Shown here one piece after another: positions 56,707 to 64,000 of a stretch of DNA of 64,000 nucleotides (positions are counted from its first letter, which is position 1; each line of letters opens with the position of its first letter). The position numbers and the translations under genes are program-made. The stretch covers positions 1 through 64,000 of the forward strand of contig JAKACW010000010.1 in assembly GCA_021821045.1 (NCBI GenBank), read 5' to 3'. The notes beneath the pieces were generated by a model that saw only the letters and a list, made by a program, of their open reading frames with translations, searched no databases and was not told the origin of the DNA. The DNA comes from Pseudomonadota bacterium (GTDB taxonomy: Bacteria > Pseudomonadota > Gammaproteobacteria > JAADHS01).

Positions 56707-58479
56707 ATGCTCCTCGAAGCATGGATAACAATCGGTGTCGTATTGGTTTGCCTCTACGCCATGGCCAGCAACAAAGCGCCGCCCGATGTGGCATTGGTCG
56801 GCGGCCTGACATTGTTGTTGGTAACGGGCATTGTCACACCTAGCGAGGCGCTGGGCGGCTTCTCCAACGAGGGCATGATCACCGTCGCCGTCCTGTTTCT
56901 GGTGGTGGCGGGCCTCAAGGAAACCGGCGCCATTCAGTGGGTGGGCAACAAGGCTCTTGGCCGGCCCCGCTCCGTCGCCAGCGCCCAAGCACGGCTGATG
57001 ATTCCCGTCAGTATCGTCAGCGCGTTTCTCAACAATACCCCAGTCGTTGCCATGATGATTCCCGCGGTCACGGACTGGGCCAAGAAAAACCAGCTCCCGG
57101 TTTCGAAATTGATGATCCCGTTGAGCTACGCCACCATCGTCGGCGGCACCTGCACGCTGATTGGCACCAGCACCAACCTGGTCGTCGCGAGCCTTCTGAC
57201 CAAGCAATCTCAGCTTCCACCGCTGGCGCTGTTCGATCTGGTCTGGATCGGCGTTCCGTTGGTGATCGTCACGTGGATCTACGTTTTGCTCGCCAGCCCG
57301 AAGCTGCTTCCCGATCGTCAGTCGGCACGGTCTACGTTCAGAGATATGCGCAAGTACATTGTCGAGATGATCGTTACCCCGGGCAGCAGCCTGGAAGGGC
57401 AAACCATCGAGACCGCAGGGCTGCGCCATTTGCCGGGCTTGTATCTCATCGAACTCGACCGCGAAGGCGAGATCATGCCCGCGGTATCGCCGCAACAGAA
57501 ACTCAAAGGCAACGACCGATTGATTTTCGCCGGCATCGTCGATTCGGTGCTGGACTTGCAGCGCATCAGGGGCCTGGCCCCCGCCACCGATCAGGTGTTC
57601 AAGCTGGATGCGCCGCGGGGCAACCGCTGTCTGGTGGAAGCTGTGGTTGCGGCCAACTGCCCCTTGGTCGGCAAGACCGTCCGCGAAGGACGTTTCCGCA
57701 CCGTCTACGACGCCGCGATCATTGCGGTGTCCCGCAACGGCGAACCCATCGAAGGCGCGAAAATCGGCGACATCGTGCTCGAAGCCGGCGACACCTTGCT
57801 GCTGGAGACTCACAACGAGTTCGCCGAGCGCCACAAGAACTCGCGGGACTTTTACCTGGTGAGTCAGCTCGAGGATTCCACGCCGCCCCAGCACAACAAG
57901 GCCGTGCTTTCCCTGCTGATTCTGGGCGCCATGGTGCTCAGCGTCGGCCTCGGCTTGCTGCCGATGCTGACCGCCGCATTGCTGGCCGCCGGCGCCATGA
58001 TCATGACGCGCTGCGTGCGCGCCCGCGTCGCCCGCCGCCATGTCGACTGGAGCCTGCTGGTCACCATCGGCGCGTCGTTCGGCATCAGCGCGGCTATCGA
58101 ATCCAGTGGGCTGGCGGGCGTTATCGGTGAATTGATCGTGAGTGCGGCCGTCGGGTCGCCGTGGATCGCGTTGGCGCTGGTTTACGTGGCGACGATGCTG
58201 ACGACGGAGTTCGTCACCAATAACACGGCCGCGGTGTTGATGTTTCCCATCGCGCTGGCCACCGCCACCCAAGTCGACGCCTCGCCCATGCCGTTTGTCA
58301 TTGCGCTGATGATCGCCGCGTCCTGCGGCTTCGCCACCCCCGTCGGCTATCAGACCAATCTTATGGTCTATGGTCCGGGCGGCTATCGCTTCAGCGACTA
58401 TTTGCGGTTCGGGATTCCGCTCAGTATGTTGCTGGCCGTGGTGGCCATCATTCTGATTCCGTTGATCTGGACGTTTTAA
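56707..58479 (+). CDS. SLC13-family anion transporter with two TrkA-C domains
   Basis: 590 residues. Membrane halves at about 1-200 and 400-590 flank two cytosolic RCK_C/TrkA-C regulatory domains (TPGSSLEGQTIETAGLRHLPGLYLIELDRE ... and ANCPLVGKTVREGRFRTVYDAAIIAVSRNGE). Substrate-loop motifs: SAFLNNTPVVAMMIPAV with SYATIVGGTCTLIGTSTNLVV in the first half, and EFVTNNTAAVLMFPIALA with GFATPVGYQTNLMVYGPGGYRF in the second. Such proteins carry sulfate, dicarboxylates or similar anions by sodium symport. The exact substrate is unknown. Confidence 0.9.
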   Translation: MLLEAWITIGVVLVCLYAMASNKAPPDVALVGGLTLLLVTGIVTPSEALGGFSNEGMITVAVLFLVVAGLKETGAIQWVGNKALGRPRSVASAQARLMIPVSIVSAFLNNTPVVAMMIPAVTDWAKKNQLPVSKLMIPLSYATIVGGTCTLIGTSTNLVVASLLTKQSQLPPLALFDLVWIGVPLVIVTWIYVLLASPKLLPDRQSARSTFRDMRKYIVEMIVTPGSSLEGQTIETAGLRHLPGLYLIELDREGEIMPAVSPQQKLKGNDRLIFAGIVDSVLDLQRIRGLAPATDQVFKLDAPRGNRCLVEAVVAANCPLVGKTVREGRFRTVYDAAIIAVSRNGEPIEGAKIGDIVLEAGDTLLLETHNEFAERHKNSRDFYLVSQLEDSTPPQHNKAVLSLLILGAMVLSVGLGLLPMLTAALLAAGAMIMTRCVRARVARRHVDWSLLVTIGASFGISAAIESSGLAGVIGELIVSAAVGSPWIALALVYVATMLTTEFVTNNTAAVLMFPIALATATQVDASPMPFVIALMIAASCGFATPVGYQTNLMVYGPGGYRFSDYLRFGIPLSMLLAVVAIILIPLIWTF

Positions 58480-58493
58480 CCATCCATTCAAGA

Positions 58494-58517
58494 ATCGCGA
58501 AAGGAATTCGCTCCCAC
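58494..58517. repeat. REP copy with GCGAA/TTCGC stem
   Basis: Single inverted copy with yet another compensated stem change. Between the transporter and the convergent phosphatase gene. Confidence 0.8.
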
Positions 58518-58529
58518 ACCAAGCATCCT

Positions 58530-59261
58530 TTATCGAACCGCACTGACCAACAAAACGCTGATATTGTCGCGGCCGCCCCGCTGATTGGCCGCTTCGATCA
58601 GGCGCGCGCTGGCCCGCTCCAGCGAAATACCGTCCGCCTCGCCGAGAATCGCGGCAATCTCGCTATCGGATAACATGCCGAACAATCCGTCCGAGCAGAT
58701 CAGCAATGTGTCGCCCGGTTGCAGTGTTTGAACCGAGACTTCGGGATCCACGTGATCCCACGGACCGATGGCGCGCAAAACAAAGTTTCGCGTGGGTTCG
58801 GGGCCAAGCTGTCCGCCGTCCTTCCATGCCTGGTGAAGACTGTGATCACGTGTTAAGCGCTCCAACTCACCACGGCGGTAGCGGTAGACGCGGCAATCGC
58901 CGACATGAAAAATCACGGCTTCGCCGCCCGCGGGCAGCCACACTCCGGCGAGAGTCGTGCCCATGCCGGTGCCCGGAGCGTAGTCGCGGGCGTAATTGAT
59001 CTGATATACGGCGCTGTTGGCGCGGCGCACCGCTTCGATGACACTTTCCGCCGCACCGCCCGCCGCCGGAAACTGCAATTGCGCCACGATGTACTGGGCC
59101 GCGATTCGGCTGGCCACTTCGCCCATGGTGTGACCGCCCATGCCGTCGGCGACCAGAAAAATATCCTTGTTCGGCCCGATCAAAACATAATCCTGGTTGA
59201 CCGGCCTTAGCCGTCCGGCGTCGGTCATGCCGGCGGCCTTCACCCGAACCGATGTTCCCAT
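58530..59261 (-). CDS. PP2C-family Ser/Thr protein phosphatase
   Basis: 243 residues from the ATG at 59261, which shares its A with the kinase stop (TGATG). Metal-ligand motifs: NQDYVLIG, IFLVADGMGGHTMGEVAS, GTGMGTTLAGVWL, FHVGDCRVYRYR, LLICSDGLFGMLSD and RGGRDNISVLLV. It should reverse phosphorylation by the coupled kinase. The frame extends 63 codons upstream without meaning. Stp1/PrpC-like. Confidence 0.93.
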   Translation of the reverse strand: MGTSVRVKAAGMTDAGRLRPVNQDYVLIGPNKDIFLVADGMGGHTMGEVASRIAAQYIVAQLQFPAAGGAAESVIEAVRRANSAVYQINYARDYAPGTGMGTTLAGVWLPAGGEAVIFHVGDCRVYRYRRGELERLTRDHSLHQAWKDGGQLGPEPTRNFVLRAIGPWDHVDPEVSVQTLQPGDTLLICSDGLFGMLSDSEIAAILGEADGISLERASARLIEAANQRGGRDNISVLLVSAVR

Positions 59262-61105
59262 CAGCGCGGTTCCGTCACGATAACCGTATAGTTCGCGGAA
59301 ACGTCGTCCTCTATCGAGGCCATACGCTCGTGCAACGCATCCAGGTAGCCGCGGGCGCTCTCCGCCTCGCTGCGCGGCCCCGTGAACAAGGGTTGCTTCG
59401 CGCCGATGATGGTAATGAGTTCCTGCCCGAAAGGCGGCGACACCTCCCACTGCCGGCGATTGCCGCCCGGCTCGCCGATGCGCATGCGGCTGTTGGCGCT
59501 AACTTGGTTTTCTCCCTCGCCCGGGCTGGGATACAAATGCACCACGCTGCCATCGCGCATGAAATAGTCGACGTACATATAAGCCGGAAAACCGGGGGCG
59601 CGCACATCGAGCACCAACGGGTCCCCTTCCTTGAACGCGATGGGTTGAATACCTTCGTGATCCACATCCTTGCCTTCGGCGATGAACGGCTTCACGACCG
59701 CCACAACATCGCAATAGGCCCGCGGCAACGCGGTCAAGTCCGCTTCGACGCCGTTCACGCCGGGGATTTTAAGCACTTCGGATTTGACCTTCTCCGCGGA
59801 TGCCGGCGCGGCAATCGCCCCCTTGACGGTCACACGCTGCCGCGCATCCACGCTGACGCTGACATCGTCACAGATATAAGACGCCAAAGCATCGCGAACC
59901 ACACGCTCATTTACTACGGGCAACGGCACAACGTCCGGTACATCGCTTTGCAGGGAGGCCACCGTTGCAACCGGCGTGAGTGACGATTTGTTTGTCTCCG
60001 CACCCGTCGTCGCCACAGCGGTCGTCGCCAACGAATCGTTTGACAGCGGCGTTGAAGACTCGGCAAGACTGAGGCGGTTCGCCTCGTCCGGCGCTCGCGT
60101 GGACAGACTGGTCGACCATACGCCGATTGCCGCCAGCAGGACCGCCGCGCCGCCCGCCATGGCGACAAAACGTTGTCGAGCGGGCGGCGCGGCGGGTGCG
60201 ATATTCGCCGCCGGCGTTGTCGCCGTCGAAACCAAGACAGTTTGCGTGGCCTCCGCGGTAGCCGGCGCGTTCGCCGCTGGTGGACGAGCGAACGCGCAAT
60301 CCAACGCTTGGGCAAAGACCTCGGCGCTGGCGAAGCGATTCTCGGGCGCCTTGCTCAAGCCCTTCATGACAACGGCATCGAGCGCGGGATCAAGGCCACT
60401 GTTGATCGAACTGGGCAACGCCGGCGTGGAAGTCATGACCTGGTGCAGCGCCTCGCCCAGATCGGTGGCGGGAAAAGGCTTGCGTCCGGTCAACAGTTGA
60501 TACAGCAACACGGCGGCGGAAAACAGATCGCTGCGTGCGTCGACCTTGCCGCCGGCGAATTGCTCCGGTGACATGTAGCTGGGCGATCCCAGGACATACC
60601 CGGTCTGGGTAACACTCGTGGTGTCGATGCGGGCGATGCCGAAGTCGGTGATCTTCAACCGCCCGTCACGCGTCAGCAGCAAGTTGGCGGGCTTGATGTC
60701 GCGATGGATGACGCCGTGGTTGTGGGAATAGGCCAGCGCATCGAGCAACTGGCGCATGATCTGCCGCGCCGCCGCCGGCGGAAAGTTCACCTTGGTGTCG
60801 AACATCTGCTTCAGCGAATGTCCGTCCACATACTCCATGACGATGGCCATCTGCCCGTCGATTTCATCGCAGCCGTAACAGGTGACGATGTTGGGATGTA
60901 GCAAGCGGCCGTAGGCTTTGGCCTCCCCGGCAAAACGGGTGAGCAGGTTCGCGCGCTCTTCCGCCTCCAAGATGTCGGCGCGCAACACCTTAATCGCAAC
61001 AGGGCGATCCATATTCGGGTCATGGGCTTTGTAAACCACGCCCATGGCGCCGCGCCCGATCACCGAATCAATGACGTATTTACCCAGTTTGTCGCCGCGC
61101 TTCAT
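59261..61105 (-). CDS. Transmembrane Ser/Thr protein kinase with C-terminal DUF4384-like domain
   Basis: 614 residues. Kinase domain (about 10-265): GRGAMGVVYKAHD, VAIKVLRAD, HRDIKPANLLLT, ITDFGIAR and the activation segment with TSVTQTGYVLGSPSYMSPEQF. A Pro/Ala linker and a membrane span (about 315-333, FVAMAGGAAVLLAAIGVW) lead to a periplasmic part with a BON-like stretch (VTVKGAIAAPASAEKVKSEVLKIPGVNGVEA) and a DUF4384-like end (YMYVDYFMRDGSVVHLYPSP ... WEVSPPFGQELITIIG). Coupled to PP2C. The DUF4384 module links it to the lipoprotein at 44717 in the island. Confidence 0.9.
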   Translation of the reverse strand: MKRGDKLGKYVIDSVIGRGAMGVVYKAHDPNMDRPVAIKVLRADILEAEERANLLTRFAGEAKAYGRLLHPNIVTCYGCDEIDGQMAIVMEYVDGHSLKQMFDTKVNFPPAAARQIMRQLLDALAYSHNHGVIHRDIKPANLLLTRDGRLKITDFGIARIDTTSVTQTGYVLGSPSYMSPEQFAGGKVDARSDLFSAAVLLYQLLTGRKPFPATDLGEALHQVMTSTPALPSSINSGLDPALDAVVMKGLSKAPENRFASAEVFAQALDCAFARPPAANAPATAEATQTVLVSTATTPAANIAPAAPPARQRFVAMAGGAAVLLAAIGVWSTSLSTRAPDEANRLSLAESSTPLSNDSLATTAVATTGAETNKSSLTPVATVASLQSDVPDVVPLPVVNERVVRDALASYICDDVSVSVDARQRVTVKGAIAAPASAEKVKSEVLKIPGVNGVEADLTALPRAYCDVVAVVKPFIAEGKDVDHEGIQPIAFKEGDPLVLDVRAPGFPAYMYVDYFMRDGSVVHLYPSPGEGENQVSANSRMRIGEPGGNRRQWEVSPPFGQELITIIGAKQPLFTGPRSEAESARGYLDALHERMASIEDDVSANYTVIVTEPR

Positions 61106-61268
61106 TTTATTTGCCCATGCTTATACGCGTTGGATGCTAAGTGTCTAACTAACAATACGAATTGGCGACGCTTGCCGTGCGCGCTAACGTTAATTCGTAG
61201 TCCTAATGCCGTCCGCGCTTACGCGGTGCAGTCGCTTACGGACCTTTCACAGCGGAAAGGAGTAAGCC

Positions 61269-61463
61269 ATGAACACGGTACTGAGAAAATTCCGACTCCA
61301 CAGCGAACGCTTTCATCACAATTTTCCCTATTACGACTATCGCGGCCGCGCCAACGTGTTCGGCCAACTGATCGATCGCCATGGTCGCGCCGCGGTGCTG
61401 CGCCACCGCTCGCGGATTCGCGACATTCTCGATAATTGCGAAGGGCTGTGCGTCATCGAGTGA
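61269..61463 (+). CDS. Small basic hypothetical protein (64 aa)
   Basis: The start at 61269 has AAAGGAG five bases upstream, one of the best ribosome-binding sites in the window, so it is probably translated. The sequence is basic and aromatic at the start (MNTVLRKFRLHSERFHHNFP, YYDYRGRANVFGQL) and acidic at the end (ILDNCEGLCVIE, with two Cys). No recognised domain. Divergent from the kinase gene (163 bases); a REP pair follows 21 bases after the stop. Confidence 0.65.
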   Translation: MNTVLRKFRLHSERFHHNFPYYDYRGRANVFGQLIDRHGRAAVLRHRSRIRDILDNCEGLCVIE

Positions 61464-61484
61464 GTAAGCGGTCTATACCCAGTT

Positions 61485-61564
61485 GTGGGAGCGGAGCATT
61501 CCGCGATTTCTTCGCCGGAATCATGGCCATCGCCAATTCAATCGCGGTAGGAAACCGCTCCCAC
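61485..61564. repeat. REP pair (REPIN-like)
   Basis: Direct copy 61485-61507 (GCGGA/TCCGC, loop GCAT) and inverted copy 61541-61564 (GCGGT/ACCGC), 33 bases apart, as in the other mixed pairs. Confidence 0.9.
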
Positions 61565-61589
61565 AACAGACTGCGATTTCATCCTGTCA

Positions 61590-64000
61590 CTACGCGCCAC
61601 CCTTCGGCACCAAGAAAAACTCGCCGGATTCGTGTCCCGCATGGCGAATCGGCGCGTACTCCGGCACCTGATCGACCTTGTAGCGATCGGCAGCCAAGGC
61701 GACGGCCGCCGACACTTGGCGGAACAGCCGCTGCCCTTCCAGCACGTCGTCATTGTTCTGCAGCACGTCGAGGAACGCGCGGGCAAACACCGAGTGATCG
61801 CCGCCGCCTTCATCCAATACCGGAGCCACGCCGCCTGAGGTAAGCACCGTGCGCGAACGCTTCTCGAGCATTTTCTTCAGCCAGGTAAACCGCGCGTCGT
61901 CGGACTGGCCGCTCTGCAAGTTAGTCAATGCCGAGCGCGTCATAATGCCGGAGTAGCAGGAATCGGCCACCACCAAAATGTGCTTGGCATTGATCGCATT
62001 GAGCAACTCGGTGAGCGCGCTATTGGATATCCAGTTCGCCGTGTTTTCCGCTTCGGCATCCACCGGCAGCCACTGTCCGGTCATATTGACCCGATCCAAC
62101 TCACCGTGACCGGCGTAGTAAACCAGCAGATTGTCCTTATCGTTGAGTTTCTTTCTCAGCTCGTTGAGCTTGGTGATGATGTCATAGCGGGTGGCGTCCT
62201 TGAGTACGATGGTTTCCTTGAAGCCGTACTTGTCTTTGAGCACTTGCGCCGCCACGTCGACGTCCCGGCCCGGCGTCAGCAGTTTCGGCATATGCTTGTA
62301 CTCGTTGTTGCCGATCAGCAACGCGTAGTAATCGCCGAAATCGATATCCGGCAGCCGCGGCTTCTCCACCACCGACGCCACCACGCCACCGCCGCCGGCC
62401 GCCGTATCGCGCGTCGCTTGCTCCGGCGCCAGGACGAACTTGACCTGCGAGCGGCGACCCGCCGTGTCGACGGCCACAACATCCACCAGCGTGCCGCTGG
62501 GTTCGATGGTCATTAACGTGTTGAACAAACCGCCGGTGGACACGGGCACCGAACGATCGTTCACGCTCAGCAACAGCACATCGGCCTCGGCCATCACCTT
62601 GCCGACGATGGTCCGCTCCTTGACCCCGGATCGAATTGTGAGCACGGGCGAACCGGGCGCACCGGTACTGCGTAGGATCGGAATCTGCGGATCGATGATT
62701 TCGATCTGCGGCGCCAGCATGGCCAAATGCTCCGTGCTCTGGGCCCGCTCGAGCGACTGGATGTTTTCCTGATTGGTCTTGGACCGCTGCTCCAACTGCG
62801 CGATCACTTGCTGCTGGCGCTGCAACTCCGCGACGCGCTGTTGCTGCTCCTGCTCGAACTGCGCGATTAACTGCGCCCGCTCTTTTTCCAGCGCGGCACG
62901 GCTCTGCTCGATTTCTTTGCGCTGCGAGTCCAACGCCGCCATCTCGGCGCGCATGGTGCTCTTGCGCGCTTCGACCTCGTTGACCAAAGCGAGCAGCTCC
63001 TTGCCCTTCTCTTCGGCCAGCGCCTTTTGACGCGCCAACGCCTGCTCCGTCTCGCTGAGCTGACGCTGCGTCGAGGCCAACTGGGCTTCCACGGTGGATT
63101 GCTGCTGATTGTAGTCGCGGCGCTCGCTATCACTGGTCGCCGCCGCCAGCTTGGCTTTGATATCGCTTTCCGTTGCCGAGAGTCGAGTCAACTCGGCTTG
63201 CAGCGCGGATTGCCGCGCGGAGATTTCATCCACCAATACTTTAAGTTCGTTGCCGCGCGCGGCCACGGTTTCCCGTTGCGCGGCGAGTTGCCGATCGAGT
63301 TCGGCCAACGCCTGTTGCTTGTCCTGCATTGCCGTGTCGAGTTCGGCCGAGCGGTTTTGGTTTTGCGCCAACTGTTGCTCGAGCGCCGCCTGTTTCTGTT
63401 CGGCTTGATCGGCGCGGGTCCGCAAGGCGGCAAGCTCCGCCTCGTTGCGTTTCAATTTGGCTCGGGCGCTTTGCAGTTGCAGGCGGGATTCGGCAAGCGC
63501 CGCTTCATTCTGGGCAAGATCGTTCTTCACCTTATCCATCAGAGCTTGCTCTTGAGCCCGCGCTTCCTGCTCCCGCGCGATGGCCGCCTCATCGGGCGGC
63601 ACGACCACGGCGACGACGTTCTCCGGCGGCAAACCCGCTGCGGCGCGATAGAGGTTCATGGCTTTGATGGGATCCGCCGTCACACCCGCGCCGGTTTCAT
63701 ACAGATAACCGAGTGCGAATTGGGCGCGGGAGTAACCTTGGTCGGCGGCTTTTTGATACCACGCGGCGGCTTGCGCGTAGTCCGGCGGCACGCCCAGCCC
63801 TTTCTCGAATATCGCGCCAACATAGGTCTGCGCCACCGGATCGCCCTCGTCGGCCATGGGTTTCCACACCCGCAACGCCGTTTCATAGTCGGCGCGATCG
63901 AAAGCGACATATTCGCCGCCGCGAATCTCGCAGTCTTGCGATGACACTTTCGCCGGTCGGCGCGGTGTGAGGTAGGTGAAGGAACTGCCGAGTTTCTTGA
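61590..64000 (-). CDS. Caspase-like protease with Sel1 repeats and coiled coil (5' end outside window)
   Basis: At least 803 residues; the frame is open to the right edge, so the N-terminus is missing (a GTG at 63947 is only internal to the open frame). Order: Sel1-type repeats (ALRVWKPMADEGDPVAQTYVGA, AQAAAWYQKAADQGYSRAQFAL), a long Gln/Glu/Ala-rich coiled coil of about 270 residues, a beta region, then a C14 caspase-like domain: DYYALLIGNNEYKHMPKL, His in LVYYAGHGELDR, Cys in LVVADSCYSGIMTR, ending HESGEFFLVPKGGA. Catalytic pair intact. Near a kinase/phosphatase pair with DUF4384. Its caspase core resembles that of the island protein at 49122. Confidence 0.88.
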   Translation of the reverse strand, partial: KKLGSSFTYLTPRRPAKVSSQDCEIRGGEYVAFDRADYETALRVWKPMADEGDPVAQTYVGAIFEKGLGVPPDYAQAAAWYQKAADQGYSRAQFALGYLYETGAGVTADPIKAMNLYRAAAGLPPENVVAVVVPPDEAAIAREQEARAQEQALMDKVKNDLAQNEAALAESRLQLQSARAKLKRNEAELAALRTRADQAEQKQAALEQQLAQNQNRSAELDTAMQDKQQALAELDRQLAAQRETVAARGNELKVLVDEISARQSALQAELTRLSATESDIKAKLAAATSDSERRDYNQQQSTVEAQLASTQRQLSETEQALARQKALAEEKGKELLALVNEVEARKSTMRAEMAALDSQRKEIEQSRAALEKERAQLIAQFEQEQQQRVAELQRQQQVIAQLEQRSKTNQENIQSLERAQSTEHLAMLAPQIEIIDPQIPILRSTGAPGSPVLTIRSGVKERTIVGKVMAEADVLLLSVNDRSVPVSTGGLFNTLMTIEPSGTLVDVVAVDTAGRRSQVKFVLAPEQATRDTAAGGGGVVASVVEKPRLPDIDFGDYYALLIGNNEYKHMPKLLTPGRDVDVAAQVLKDKYGFKETIVLKDATRYDIITKLNELRKKLNDKDNLLVYYAGHGELDRVNMTGQWLPVDAEAENTANWISNSALTELLNAINAKHILVVADSCYSGIMTRSALTNLQSGQSDDARFTWLKKMLEKRSRTVLTSGGVAPVLDEGGGDHSVFARAFLDVLQNNDDVLEGQRLFRQVSAAVALAADRYKVDQVPEYAPIRHAGHESGEFFLVPKGGA

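Noticed and set aside
61106-61268. Possible tRNA-like hairpin before the small gene
   Set aside because: No T-loop GTTCRA consensus or 3' acceptor stem could be matched.

Overview
The window looks like a chromosomal segment of a gammaproteobacterium with moderately high GC. The evidence is the gene order gshB ... tonB-yqgE-ruvX-pyrR-pyrB-pyrC' (the order I know from Pseudomonas), a PilU-type twitching ATPase, a cobalamin-riboswitch/BtuB/TonB locus, and many copies of a Pseudomonas/Xanthomonas-style REP element (head GTGGGAGCG, small hairpin, tail CGCGAT). I cannot name a genus. I saw no tRNA, rRNA, CRISPR array, replication origin or integrase.

Layout. 1-14.4 kb: 3' end of gshB, then about 9 kb absent from the usual gshB-tonB junction. 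This insert holds a flavin-transferase lipoprotein (ApbE), a NusG-domain-II protein, an IS110 element sitting inside a REP copy, a DUF3445 protein, a double PhnD-type binding protein with a histidine kinase, a small c-type cytochrome and a Gx-transporter protein. The conserved tonB-yqgE-ruvX-pyrR-pyrB-pyrC' operon follows; its PyrC' has lost a metal-ligand histidine. 14.5-22.3 kb: PilZ-like protein, UppP, PyrK-like reductase, Sel1 lipoprotein, PilU and a three-gene arsenosugar set (ArsS, ArsM-like, TIGR04282 glycosyltransferase). 22.3-32 kb: hybrid histidine kinase, a pseudo-sulfatase membrane protein, an ABC exporter, a 55-residue Ala-Pro microprotein not in ordinary ORF lists, a prolyl-4-hydroxylase-type oxygenase and a sulfotransferase-like protein. 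The last two share an N-terminal SEC-C zinc motif. This group is my first candidate for an undescribed system (peptide plus modifying enzymes).

32-55 kb: B12 riboswitch, btuB, tonB, a 3' fragment of btuF, then an island of about 18 kb, then a complete btuF. The btuF 3' end is therefore duplicated in direct orientation around the island (72 of 80 residues identical). The island encodes almost only envelope proteins: a Tat/lipobox SUMF1 protein, two secreted caspase-like proteases, a 1300-residue lipoprotein, two paralogous HAF-repeat proteins, a DUF4384 lipoprotein, an M48/TPR protease, a sigma-like factor and a membrane anti-sigma-like factor with two zinc-finger motifs. I infer a sigma-controlled envelope protease system; this is my second candidate.

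55-64 kb: DUF1461 membrane protein, Crp-family regulator, thioredoxin-like protein, SLC13/TrkA-C transporter, then a PP2C phosphatase/Ser-Thr kinase pair whose kinase ends in a DUF4384-like domain, a small well-translated hypothetical protein, and a third caspase-like protein (Sel1 repeats plus coiled coil) running off the right edge. The kinase, DUF4384 and caspase parts echo the island and may belong to the same kind of signalling.
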